From positions 256,127-320,126 of the forward strand of contig NZ_KE557320.1 of assembly GCF_000442315.1 (NCBI RefSeq): a DNA stretch of 64,000 bases, in the 5' to 3' direction. How positions within the stretch are numbered: position 1 is the stretch's first letter; each line of letters begins with the position of its first letter. A model generated the notes under the pieces. It was not told the origin of the DNA and searched no databases. It worked only from the letters and a program-made list of their open reading frames with translations. Below are positions 8,090 to 16,724 of this stretch, in pieces. Both the position numbers and the translations under genes were made by a program. Source of the DNA: Rubellimicrobium thermophilum DSM 16684. GTDB lineage: Bacteria; Pseudomonadota; Alphaproteobacteria; Rhodobacterales; Rhodobacteraceae.

Positions 8090-9055
8090 TCACGGCTCCT
8101 TCTTCACGGGCGGCGTGCCATGGGTGTGGAAGGTTTCGATGGTCTTCAGCCCCCAGGCCTGGCCCTTCTTCCGCTCGGCCTCGGTCCAGACCACCGGCTC
8201 CCAGTCGGGTGCCAGGATCAGCCGCGCGCCGGCATTGGCAAGCTCCACCCGGTTGCCCGCGGGTTCCCAGACATAGAGGAAGAAGGTGCCCTGGATCGCA
8301 TGCTTGTGCGGGCCGGTCTCGATATGGACGCCGTTCTGGAGGAAGATGTCCGCCGCGCGCAGGATGTCCTCGCGCTGATCCGTGGCATAGGTCACGTGAT
8401 GCAGACGCCCGTGGCCGCCGCCGTGTTCCTCGGTGCAGGCGAGATCATAGGTCTTGTTGTTCACCGTGAACCAGCAACCGCCGAGCCGGCCGTTGTCGAG
8501 CCGGATCATCTCGGTCACGCGGCTGCCGAGGCAGGTTTCCATGAAGCGCCGGAACTCGGTGACGTCTTCGGCGAGCAGGTTCACATGGTCGATCCGGCGC
8601 GGCGCGGCGCCGGTGAAGGCGCTGGCGGTGTTCTTCAGCGCCGGGCGGTCGGCCTCCTGCGGCTCGGCGCGGCGAGTTTCGTAGTAGATCTCGAAGACAT
8701 GGCCGAAGGGATCCTCGAAGCGGAAGGCGGGTCCGTGGCCCATGTCGCCCTCGGTCCAGCCATGCACCCGGTAGCCCGAGGCCTCGATCGCCTTCACCCG
8801 CCGCTCCAGCGCCTCGGGGCTGGCAGCGCGATAGCCGATATGGCCCACGCCCGTGGTCTGATGGCGCGTCAACTTCAGGCTGTGGAACTCGTAGTCGTCC
8901 CAGGCGCGCAGCCAGGCGCCGGTCTCGTCCTGTCCGGAGAGTTTCAGCCCGTAGACGCGGGTGAAGAAGTCGAGGCTGTCCTCGAAACGGTCGGTGTAGA
9001 CCTCGACATGGCCCAGATGGGCGATGTCGAAGGACGGGTTGGTCGTTGCGTTCAC
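8090..9055 (-). CDS. VOC-family extradiol ring-cleaving dioxygenase
   Basis: A 321-residue two-domain vicinal-oxygen-chelate protein (domain 1 about 10-130, domain 2 about 153-285). The 2-His-1-carboxylate iron ligands of type I extradiol dioxygenases are present: His157 (RIDHVNLL), His220 (RLHHVTY) and Glu271 (GNRVELAN), close to the spacing in homoprotocatechuate 2,3-dioxygenase. It should be an Fe(II) ring-cleavage enzyme for a catecholic or pyrogallolic substrate. It sits inside the gallate operon where a LigB-type gallate dioxygenase would be expected, and no LigB-type gene is in the window, so it is the only ring-cleavage candidate here. The start is the GTG at 9055, seven bases after AGGAG; an upstream in-frame ATG lacks such a site. 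Confidence 0.8.
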   Translation of the reverse strand: MNATTNPSFDIAHLGHVEVYTDRFEDSLDFFTRVYGLKLSGQDETGAWLRAWDDYEFHSLKLTRHQTTGVGHIGYRAASPEALERRVKAIEASGYRVHGWTEGDMGHGPAFRFEDPFGHVFEIYYETRRAEPQEADRPALKNTASAFTGAAPRRIDHVNLLAEDVTEFRRFMETCLGSRVTEMIRLDNGRLGGCWFTVNNKTYDLACTEEHGGGHGRLHHVTYATDQREDILRAADIFLQNGVHIETGPHKHAIQGTFFLYVWEPAGNRVELANAGARLILAPDWEPVVWTEAERKKGQAWGLKTIETFHTHGTPPVKKEP

Positions 9056-9092
9056 GGTGACTCCTGTAAGGGCAGGGGGCCCTGATCCCGGT

Positions 9093-10771
9093 TCATTCGG
9101 CGGCGGCCAGCACGCGGGCCAGCCAGGCATAGGCGGTCTGCACGTCGTAGTTTCCGCTGTGAGGGGTCATCCAGGGCAGGGCGAAGTCCACCTCCCTGAC
9201 ATCGGCATCGGCCCGGGCGGCGGCGGCCAGCGCCAGAGGCACCGCAAGGGACGTGTCGCGGTCGATCATGCCATGGCGGACATACCAGTAGGGCGCGGCC
9301 TTGGCCTCTGCTCCCAGATAGGCCATCGGATTCACCAGCCGGATCTGGGCGGCCAGTTGCTGCCCTCGCCGGCCGTCGCCGTCCAGGCGTCCCAGTCCAT
9401 CCCCGTGTCGTCGGGTCCCGAGCCGTCGCCGGCAACCTCGTTGTGATTCCAGCCGAAGGGCGTGAAATTCGCGTAAGCCACATCGGGCCCGCCGAACAGC
9501 GTGTTCTCGCCATCGACGCCCGGATTGCCGCTGTTGGCGGTGCGGTCGAAGGCCGGCACGGGCTTGAGCGGCGTGATCGCGGCGACGAATCGCAGGAAGG
9601 CGTCGAGATCGAGATCGGTCACCTTGCCGCCTTCGACCGTCAGCCAGTCATTCGGCTGTTCGATCTGCCGTTCGCCGCCGGGACCGGGCAGAGTCAGGCT
9701 GAAGGTCTCTCCCCGGGCCGGAACGGTTCCGCCTGCGGCGATGTGACGTTCAATCTCGCGGGTCAGTTCGTCTGCGATGGCGGATTTCATGGTGGTGGCC
9801 GTGAGGGGCGATCCATCCGCCGATGTCAGGCCAAGCCCTTCCAGATAGGCGGGATAGGCGGCGGCGAGTTCGGCCGAGGCAGCGCGGGCGGCCTCGCTCC
9901 ATTCCGAACCGGCAGTGTTGGCGGCGCTGCGGATGCCCTGATACAGCCATTCATAGGCCAGATCGGCATGGCCCAGATCGGTGATGGGGCAATAGGCGAT
10001 GACGGCCAGGACATCGTCAGCGAGGGTGCTCGATCCGTCCGCGGCGATACCGGCGGCGCCGATCTCGGCCAGATAGGGGAGGTAGTCGGGGCTGTTGCCG
10101 CTGGCGGCCACGGCCGCCGACAAACCACCGCCGCCCGATGTGCCGGTGATCACGATCCGTTCGGCCGAACCGGGTAGGAGATCGTCGTTCAGCCGCAGGA
10201 AGCGGATTGCCGCCTTGGCATCCACCACCGCTGCCGGGGCCTTGCCGGGCAGGCTGCCATCGGCGGCCAGGATGCCGCGACCTCGGCTGCCGATATCGAC
10301 ATAGACATAGCCTGCGGCCAGTGCGGCTCCCACCTTGTCGCTGTCGCTGTCCGAGACATAGCTGCCGCCATCCTCGATTCCAGGGCGCAGTTCGCTGGCG
10401 AACCAGCCGCCGTTGCTGACGTTCAGGATCATCGCGGCGGTGTCGCTGGCGCCTTCGGGCACGAAGATCGCCATCTTCTGATAGGTCAGGGGATCCTCGA
10501 GCGTCTGTGTTTCGGCGCCCGAGGGGCTTCCGCCCGGCCCCATCCGGCGCGCGGGCTGTTCGGTGGCCATCGCCACGGGACGCCCGACATAGACCGCCTC
10601 GTAGCGGCGCAGGGTGAGGGGCTTGCCGTCGAGTGTCACGGTGATCGTGACAAAGGCGTCGGGGTCGATCCGGAGCGTCGCGTCAAAGACACCTTCCGCC
10701 CTGACCGTCCCGGCGGCCGTGGTCAGCCCGCCGATCAGCATCAGCCCGCGCATCGTTGATCCGATTGTCAT
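9093..10771 (-). CDS. Tannase (tannin acyl hydrolase), frame broken
   Basis: A bacterial tannase, about 559 residues once one frame break is bridged. An N-terminal hydrophobic signal (about 7-26) suggests export. The nucleophile elbow GTSGGGG puts the catalytic Ser near residue 212; the AYCPITDLGHADLAYEW block follows, as in Lactobacillus tannase. The catalytic Asp (VRHGMIDRDTS) and His (PWMTPHSGNYD) lie in the second frame, downstream of the break. The break is at a short C run, 9363-9365 on the plus strand; one extra base restores a continuous protein through NPMAYLG. Tannases hydrolyse galloyl esters and depsides to gallate, so this enzyme would feed the pathway encoded around it. AAGGA precedes the ATG at 10771. 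Confidence 0.85.
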
Positions 10772-10843
10772 GGCCGGGTTTCCTTTCGCTGGATTGCGCT
10801 TGCAGCGCGCCGTCTTGAACGGGCGAGGGCAGAATTTCCGTTT

Positions 10844-11581
10844 CTAGAGGCTGTCCACCGTGCGCGGGAACACCGACTGGAAGGCCTCCGCATACTTGCA
10901 GGCCCGTCCGCCCGCCTGACCGCCCGAGTTGCGCGTGAAGTGGTTGGCGCGGTTCTGGGCGACGCGGGTGTAGTAGTCCCACAGATGCTCCTGCCCCGCC
11001 ATGCATTCGATGGCGGCGCGCTTCTTCTCCCAGACCGGGGTGATGTCGAGGAAGGTGTCGGGCTTCCAGCCCATCTGTTCGGTCTGATGCGGCTCGAAGA
11101 GATAGAGCTGCGGCGCGCCGAGGATCTTCTGCCCCGGATTGTGCCCCCAGGCCTGTGCAGTGGAGCGGCATTCCAGCACCACCTGCGTGGTCAGCATGTG
11201 ATCGGTATTGTAGGGGTCGTACTGGCTGTGGCTCAGCATGAAGGCAGGCTGGACGGCGCGCATGATGTCCACCAGCCGGTCCTTGTGGGCGCGGGCGAAT
11301 TCCAACGGATAGTCGCCCATGTCGAACTCGATCAGATCGTGCACGCCCAGAACCTCGGCCGCCTTGCGCGCCTCGGCCTGCCGAACGGCCTTGACCCGCT
11401 CCAGCGTCATGCCCGGTTCCTTCCAGAGTTTCGCGCTTTCCCCGCGCTCGCCGTAGGAAAGGCAGACGACGGTCACCTTCACCCCCTGTTCCGCGTGCAG
11501 CGCGATGGCCCCGCCGCAACGCCAGACGAAATCGGCGGCATGGGCGGAAATGACGAGGGCAGTGCGGCTGGAGCTGGTCAT
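10844..11581 (-). CDS. galB: 4-oxalomesaconate hydratase (GalB, PIG-L fold)
   Basis: A 245-residue PIG-L/LmbE-fold protein. The usual AHPDD zinc motif reads SAHAADFVW (residues 12-20), as in GalB-type hydratases, and a later metal-site His occurs in PYNTDHMLT near 130. GalB of Pseudomonas putida, a zinc-dependent member of this family, hydrates 4-oxalomesaconate to CHA. With GalD and GalC in the same operon, this assignment is much better than N-acetylglucosamine deacetylase. The ATG at 11581, preceded by GGAGAG, is preferred to an upstream in-frame ATG at 11656 whose extra residues are poorly conserved in character and overlap the putative operator. It is the first gene of the minus-strand run. 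Confidence 0.85.
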   Translation of the reverse strand: MTSSSRTALVISAHAADFVWRCGGAIALHAEQGVKVTVVCLSYGERGESAKLWKEPGMTLERVKAVRQAEARKAAEVLGVHDLIEFDMGDYPLEFARAHKDRLVDIMRAVQPAFMLSHSQYDPYNTDHMLTTQVVLECRSTAQAWGHNPGQKILGAPQLYLFEPHQTEQMGWKPDTFLDITPVWEKKRAAIECMAGQEHLWDYYTRVAQNRANHFTRNSGGQAGGRACKYAEAFQSVFPRTVDSL

Positions 11582-11653
11582 GCGGTCTCTCCGTTTCTGG
11601 CCGTCTTCTGCGTCACTGCCGCGGACAGAGCCATTCAGAAGACTGCGCCGGGT

Positions 11654-11670
11654 CATAAGTTCAGGCTATG
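11654..11670. promoter_or_regulatory. Putative shared LysR operator, site 1
   Basis: The 17-mer CATAAG-TTCAG-GCTATG lies between divergent galB and the dehydrogenase gene. Its reverse complement, CATAGC-CTGAA-CTTATG, matches the site at 13716-13732 at 15 of 17 positions, including both 6-bp arms. It contains a CATA-N9-TATG dyad, in line with LysR-type T-N11-A sites. It is placed to control both divergent transcripts; the tandem-domain LysR gene next to it is the likely binder. Confidence 0.6.
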
Positions 11671-11739
11671 GACACTGGATTTGCGTCCCCCCGCGGTCCA
11701 GGCCATGGGGCGATGAGAGATGAGACCGGAGCGGGCAGC

Positions 11740-12561
11740 ATGAACAGGGTGAGGGGGCCGCTGTTGGCCATGATCGGTTTCGGCGAGGCAGGACGCGCCT
11801 TCGCGGCCGGGTTCGGTTCGGTTGCAGCGCATGACATCCGTCCGATGCCGGATTGCCACCTGTCTCCCGGTCCGGCGCTGGCCGGGGCCGAGGTCGTGTT
11901 CTGCCTCGTGACTGCCGATCAGGCCCTTGCCGCGGCCGAGGCCTGCGCGCCCCATCTCGAACCGGGTGCGCTGTGGCTGGACGGCAATTCCTGCGCGCCG
12001 GGCACCAAGCTGCGGGCTGCGGCGGTGATCGAGGCGGCAGGCGGGCGCTATGTCGATCTGGCGATCATGGCGCCGGTGCATCCTCGCGGGCACCGCACGC
12101 CCTGCCTGATCGCCGGTCCGCATTCTGCAGATGCACTGGCCCTGTGCACGGCTCTGGGCATGGATGTGCGGGTCGCGGGCGATCGCATCGGCGCAGCCTC
12201 CATGGTCAAGATGCTGCGATCGGTGATCGTCAAGGGGATCGAGGCACTCTGCGCCGAAAGCCTTCTGGCTGCGCGTCGGGCGGGTGTGGAGGAAGCAGTT
12301 CTCGCCTCGCTTCAGGATTCGGATCCCGGCTTCGACTGGCGCGCTCGCGCATCCTACAGTCTGGAACGGATGATGGCCCATGGCGCGCGCCGCGCCGCCG
12401 AAATGCGCGAGGTCGCCGCCACATTGAGGGAGCTGGGCCTGCCCGACGCGATGGCCGCTGCGACTGCCCGGTGGCAGGACCGGATTGCGGCGCTGGCGCT
12501 AGAAGCGGGAGAGGACGATCTGGCCCGCCGTATCGACCGCATCCTCGGGTCCCTGCCGTGA
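11740..12561 (+). CDS. NAD(P)-dependent dehydrogenase, DUF1932 type
   Basis: About 273 residues. An N-terminal Rossmann domain has the dinucleotide motif IGFGEAGRAF; the C-terminal half is the DUF1932 helical domain, with the catalytic-lysine stretch SMVKMLRSVIVKGIEAL near residue 160. The family includes 3-hydroxyisobutyrate- and 6-phosphogluconate-dehydrogenase-like enzymes acting on hydroxy acids. It is co-transcribed with the LysR regulator (four-base overlap) and divergent from the gallate operon, so it probably acts on an intermediate of the phenolic pathway or of the sugar released from it; which one is not known. The ATG at 11740 is chosen because the motif follows closely; an ATG at 11713 is possible. 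Confidence 0.7.
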   Translation: MNRVRGPLLAMIGFGEAGRAFAAGFGSVAAHDIRPMPDCHLSPGPALAGAEVVFCLVTADQALAAAEACAPHLEPGALWLDGNSCAPGTKLRAAAVIEAAGGRYVDLAIMAPVHPRGHRTPCLIAGPHSADALALCTALGMDVRVAGDRIGAASMVKMLRSVIVKGIEALCAESLLAARRAGVEEAVLASLQDSDPGFDWRARASYSLERMMAHGARRAAEMREVAATLRELGLPDAMAAATARWQDRIAALALEAGEDDLARRIDRILGSLP

Positions 12562-13709
12562 AAACGAATCTGCGTCATCTGCGCGTGTATCTTGCCGCTC
12601 ATGACGGGGGATCCGTGACACGGGCCGCCGAGGCGATGCGCCTCTCCCAGCCGGCGGTCTCGCAGGCTCTGGGCAAGCTCGAGAGACTGGCGGGTCAGCC
12701 CCTGTTTCTGCGTCGGGGAGGGTTGTTTCCGACCGCTGCCGGAGAGGCGCTGGCGCTGCGTCTGCGTCGGGCCTTCGGCCTGCTGGATCCGGCGCTTTCG
12801 GACATCGCGCCGCGTCTGGTGCTGACCGCGACATCCGCCCAGCTGCAGGCCCTGGTCGCCACATGCGAAGCCGAGAACTTCACCCTGGCCGCCCGTCGCA
12901 TGGGCATGACCCAACCCTCCGTGCACCGCGCGGTCAGCCAGCTCGAGCAGGAGGCCGGCCAGAAGCTGTTCGCAAGAACCGCCTTCGGGCTGATGCCGAC
13001 CCGGGTCGCCGAGCGTCTGGCCATGGCGGCCCGGCTGGCCTTTGCCGAATTGGATCAGGCCGAGGCCGATCTGGCCGAGCTGGCCGGACGCGAGGTCGGT
13101 GCGATCGTGATCGGCGCCATGCCGCTGTCCCGTTCCTTTCTTCTGCCGCGCGTTCTGGCACGCTTCCGCCGGGTCCGGCCCACCCTGCCGGTCCGGGTGC
13201 TCGATGGACCCTATGCGGATCTGGTCAGCGGTCTCCGGCGGGGCGAGATCGACATCCTGATCGGCGCGCTGCGCGATACCCCCCCGGCCGAGGATGTCAT
13301 CCAGAAGCCCCTGTTCCAGGACGATCTGATGATCGTTGCCCGCCCCGGGCATCCTGTTCTGGAGAATCCGGCCAGTCTGGCCCGCTATCCCTTCGTCGTC
13401 GGCCTCGCGGGCACGCCGGGCCGACAGGCCTTCGACCGGCTGATGGCCGGCTTCGGCACGCCCCCTTCCCTGATCGAGACCGGCTCGATGATCCTGATGC
13501 GCGAGATCCTGGCCATCACCAACCATCTGGGCTGCATCTCGCGGTTGCAGATCGCGGCCGAGATCCGGCTGGGCGCGGTCGTGCCGGTGCCGGTGCCGAT
13601 GCAGGGAACATCACGCATCATCGGCCTGACCATGCGGTCGGACTGGCTTCCGACGCGGGCACAGTCCGCCTTTCTCGATGCGATCGAGGCAGAGCTGCCC
13701 GGATCCTGA
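12558..13709 (+). CDS. LysR-family regulator with two HTH domains
   Basis: A 383-residue LysR-type regulator about 80 residues longer than usual because it carries two winged helix-turn-helix domains. The first spans about 4-65 (VTRAAEAMRLSQPAVSQAL), the second about 88-150 (LAARRMGMTQPSVHRAVSQL). A normal ligand-binding domain follows (about 165-380). The GTG start overlaps the dehydrogenase stop (GTGA). Lying between the divergent gallate operon and the TRAP transporter genes, it is the obvious local regulator, and identical operator-like arms occur on both sides of its transcription unit (11654 and 13716). Both DNA-binding domains look intact, so it may contact DNA differently from ordinary LysR proteins. 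Confidence 0.85.
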   Translation: MKTNLRHLRVYLAAHDGGSVTRAAEAMRLSQPAVSQALGKLERLAGQPLFLRRGGLFPTAAGEALALRLRRAFGLLDPALSDIAPRLVLTATSAQLQALVATCEAENFTLAARRMGMTQPSVHRAVSQLEQEAGQKLFARTAFGLMPTRVAERLAMAARLAFAELDQAEADLAELAGREVGAIVIGAMPLSRSFLLPRVLARFRRVRPTLPVRVLDGPYADLVSGLRRGEIDILIGALRDTPPAEDVIQKPLFQDDLMIVARPGHPVLENPASLARYPFVVGLAGTPGRQAFDRLMAGFGTPPSLIETGSMILMREILAITNHLGCISRLQIAAEIRLGAVVPVPVPMQGTSRIIGLTMRSDWLPTRAQSAFLDAIEAELPGS

Positions 13710-13715
13710 AGCCGC

Positions 13716-13732
13716 CATAGCCGGATCTTATG
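13716..13732. promoter_or_regulatory. Putative shared LysR operator, site 2
   Basis: The 17-mer CATAGC-CGGAT-CTTATG lies 113 bp upstream of the TRAP binding-protein gene and just after the LysR stop. It matches the reverse complement of the site at 11654-11670 at 15 of 17 positions, with both 6-bp arms identical. The pair suggests one regulator controls the transporter and the gallate operon together. Confidence 0.6.
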
Positions 13733-13844
13733 CCGACGCCGCATTTCCGATTGGTCATGCCGGGCGTTCTGCGGGATCGGGGGCCTGTGGAGATCGAACC
13801 GGCCCGGAGCCGCATGGCCGGGCCCCATCCAGGGAGGAGACATC

Positions 13845-14826
13845 GTGACCTTCGCGCTACGCCTTGCCGGGGCTGCCCTCGCCGCGGTCCTGTCCGTATC
13901 GGCTGCCATCGCCCAGGAGATGAAGTTCGCCAACTACATGGCGCCGACCCATCCCTATGTGGCCGGCGTGTTCGAACCCTTCGCCGCCGCCGTCGCCGAG
14001 GCGACGGACGGCGCCGTGACGGTGCGCATCTACAATGGTGGCGAGCTCGGGGCCGGGCCGGCAGACCAGTATGCCCGTGTGGTGGATGGTGTGGCCGAGT
14101 TTGCCTTTGGCCTTCCGGGCTATACCGCCTCGACCTTTCCGCTGACGCTTCTGACCGAACTGCCCGGCGTGCTGACCGAAGAAGGGGGGACGGAAGCCAT
14201 CTGGGGAGAACATCGATCTCTTCACCCCCGAATATCGGCGTGTGCAGCTGATCAGCCTGTGGTCGAACGCCCGGAACGTGCTTTACACCCGCGACAGGCC
14301 GGTGCGCACACCTGCGGATGTCGCCGGGATGAAGATCCGCGTGCCCTCGCGCAATGCCGGTCTGGTGGTCGAGGCTTGGGGCGGATCGCCCGTCTCGATG
14401 CCGGTCTCCGAGATCTACAACGCGCTTCAGACCGGGGTCATCGATGGCGCTTTGATCGACGGCACGGCGACCCACGCCTTCAGGCTGGGCGAGGTGGCGA
14501 ATTTCCTGACCGTCGGGATGGACACGACCCTTTCGCCCTTCTTCATCATCATGAGCCGGGATGCCTTCGATTCGCTGGCGCCCGACCATCAGGCGGCGCT
14601 GCTGGAAGTGGGGCGGGAAACCTCGTTCCTGGGCAATCAGGTGCAGCTTGCCGAGGCCGCCAGGGGGATCGAGGCCTTCGGCGCCATGCCGGGCAAGGAA
14701 CTGATCCGCCTGACCCCCGAGGAGGCGGCTGCCTTCAACGCGCTCTCGGCCCCGGTGGTGGAACGGGTCGTCGCGGAGACCGGCGGTGATGCGCAGGCCG
14801 TGATCGACGCGCTGAGGGCCCGCTGA
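13845..14826 (+). CDS. TRAP transporter substrate-binding protein (DctP), frame broken
   Basis: A periplasmic DctP-family solute receptor of about 327 residues once a frame break is bridged. A Sec signal peptide spans residues 1-24 (cleavage after AIAQ). The mature protein shows GGELGAGPADQYARVVDG, then PADVAGMKIRVPSRNAG with the Arg that usually binds the ligand carboxylate, then VDGALIDG-like and SPFFIIMSRDAFDSL segments. The break is in the G run at 14203-14206; one added G restores the frame through ENIDLFTPEYRR. The GTG start has GGAGGAG upstream. It heads a dctP-dctQ-dctM operon behind a shared operator, so the ligand is probably an aromatic or uronate-like acid of the same pathway. Confidence 0.85.
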
Positions 14827-15332
14827 TGCCCGGGGGTGCCGACCTCGCCCGGTCGGGCCTGCTCGACCGGGCCAGTCTGGCCCTCGCCGCCATGGCGGGC
14901 GCCTGCCTTCTGTTCATGGTGCTGCTGATCGCAGTCGGGGTGGTGCTGCGCTATGGCTTTGCGCGGCCGATCCTCGGCCTGAACGAGATCGTGCAGCTGA
15001 CCTCGGTTGCTGTGGTGATGCTGGCGCTGCCCTGGGCCACGGCGGACGGTGCACATGTTCGCGTCGATGTGCTGGACCATCGCCTCGGCGTGATCGGACG
15101 CCACATGGGCGACCTTCTGTCGCGCGGGCTGTCGGCGCTGGTTCTGGGGGTGCTGGTCTGGCGCGCGGTGCTCAAGGCGATCGATGCGCGCCGCTATGCA
15201 GATGCGACCAACATGCTGGGCCTGCCGCTCTGGCCCTTCTATGCGATCCTCGCCATGGGCATGGCGCTCTGCGTCGTCATCCTGCTTGCGCAGGGCTTCG
15301 CGATCCTGCGTCGGGGGCCGCGCGATGCCTGA
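14826..15332 (+). CDS. TRAP transporter small membrane subunit (DctQ)
   Basis: A 168-residue four-helix membrane protein of the DctQ family: hydrophobic segments at about 16-38, 52-70, 95-115 and 135-158, with the family-typical YGFARPILGLNEIVQL after helix 1. It pairs with DctM to form the membrane part of a sodium-driven TRAP transporter. Its ATG shares a base with the dctP stop, and its 3' end overlaps dctM by eight bases. Confidence 0.9.
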   Translation: MPGGADLARSGLLDRASLALAAMAGACLLFMVLLIAVGVVLRYGFARPILGLNEIVQLTSVAVVMLALPWATADGAHVRVDVLDHRLGVIGRHMGDLLSRGLSALVLGVLVWRAVLKAIDARRYADATNMLGLPLWPFYAILAMGMALCVVILLAQGFAILRRGPRDA

Positions 15333-16629
15333 AGCCGCCGCCGGACTTCTGGGCATCGCCGCGCTCTTCGGGCTGATGCTCTTCCGCATGCCGGTGGCCT
15401 TTGCCATGCTGACGGTCGGCTTCTTCGGCATGTGGGCGCTGTCGGGGCTGAAGGCGGCGGGCGCCGTCCTGTTGACCGAAGGATATGCCTCGGTCTCCGG
15501 TTATGCGCTGATCGTCGTGCCGATGTTCATCCTGCTGGGCAACATCGCGTCCGCTGCCGGCTTCTCGCGCGGGCTGTACGATGCCGCCTTCGCCTGGGTC
15601 GGGCGGTTCCGAGGCGGGCTCGCCTCGGCCTCGGTCCTCGGCTGCGGGCTGTTCTCCGCCGTGTCCGGCTCGTCGGTCGCCACGGCCGTCACCATCGGCA
15701 AGGTCGCACTGCCCGAGATGCAGCGCCTGGGCTATGGTCCGGCGCTGGCCACGGGGGCGGTGGCGGCAGGGGGGACGCTGGGCTTCCTGATCCCGCCATC
15801 GACGGGCTTTGTCCTCTATGCGATCCTGACCGAGCAATCCATCGGCCGCCTGTTCATGGCGGGTGTTCTGCCCGGACTTCTCCTTGTGGGGCTGTTCATC
15901 CTGACGATCTGGATCATGGCGCTGATGGATCCCGGCGCGGGCCCGCGGGGGCCGAAGGTACCCTGGTCCCGGAAACTGGGCATGACATTCCGTGCGCTGC
16001 CGCTGGTCGCGGTGATCGTCCTGTCGATCGGCGGCATCTATGCCGGGGTCTTCACCCCGGTCGAGGCCTCGGGTATCGGCGCGACGCTGGTCCTGGCGCT
16101 GGCGTTGGTCTCGCGCCGGCTGACAGTCGGCCTGTTCCGCATGGCCCTTCTCGACACGGTGAGAACATCGGCCATGCTCTACATGGTGGTGATCGGCGCC
16201 AATGTGCTGAATCCGTTCCTGGCGGTGACGCATGTTCCGGAAACGCTGGGCCATGCTCTGACGGGGCTGGGCCTCGGCCCCTATGGCACCCTGACTGCGG
16301 TGATCCTCGCCTATGTGGTGCTGGGCATGTTCCTCGATGGTCTGTCGATGCTGGTCGTCACCATCCCGATCGTCTTTCCGATCATGATGGCGAACGGCTT
16401 CGACCCGATCTGGTTCGGCGTTGTCGCGGTGATCGTGGTGGAGATGGGCATGATCACCCCGCCGGTTGGACTGAATGTCTTCGTCGTCAAGGGCATCGCA
16501 CCCGCGGTGCCAATGGTGACCATCTTTCGCGGCGTGCTGCCCTTCCTGCTTGCGATGCTGATCGGCCTGTTGCTGATCGTGCAGTTTCCGGGGATCGCCC
16601 TCATGCTGCCGGCCTCGATGTTCGACTGA
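15325..16629 (+). CDS. TRAP transporter large permease (DctM)
   Basis: A 434-residue polytopic membrane protein of the DctM family with about twelve hydrophobic segments. Typical features are LFRMPVAFAM near residue 20, SGSSVATAVTIGKVALPEM near 118 and GGTLGFLIPPSTGFVLYAI near 150, then VIVVEMGMITPPVGLNVFV near 380. These two re-entrant-loop regions hold the sodium and substrate path. The start codon lies within the end of dctQ. Transport specificity follows the DctP partner and is unknown. Confidence 0.92.
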   Translation: MPEAAAGLLGIAALFGLMLFRMPVAFAMLTVGFFGMWALSGLKAAGAVLLTEGYASVSGYALIVVPMFILLGNIASAAGFSRGLYDAAFAWVGRFRGGLASASVLGCGLFSAVSGSSVATAVTIGKVALPEMQRLGYGPALATGAVAAGGTLGFLIPPSTGFVLYAILTEQSIGRLFMAGVLPGLLLVGLFILTIWIMALMDPGAGPRGPKVPWSRKLGMTFRALPLVAVIVLSIGGIYAGVFTPVEASGIGATLVLALALVSRRLTVGLFRMALLDTVRTSAMLYMVVIGANVLNPFLAVTHVPETLGHALTGLGLGPYGTLTAVILAYVVLGMFLDGLSMLVVTIPIVFPIMMANGFDPIWFGVVAVIVVEMGMITPPVGLNVFVVKGIAPAVPMVTIFRGVLPFLLAMLIGLLLIVQFPGIALMLPASMFD

Positions 16630-16724
16630 TATCCGCAAGTGGCGGCTGCGGACCCCCATCATCGATGGCCGCGCAGTCCGTGCTGTCCGGTGTTCGGAAG
16701 GCCGCGACGGGCCCTTCCGGCGCC

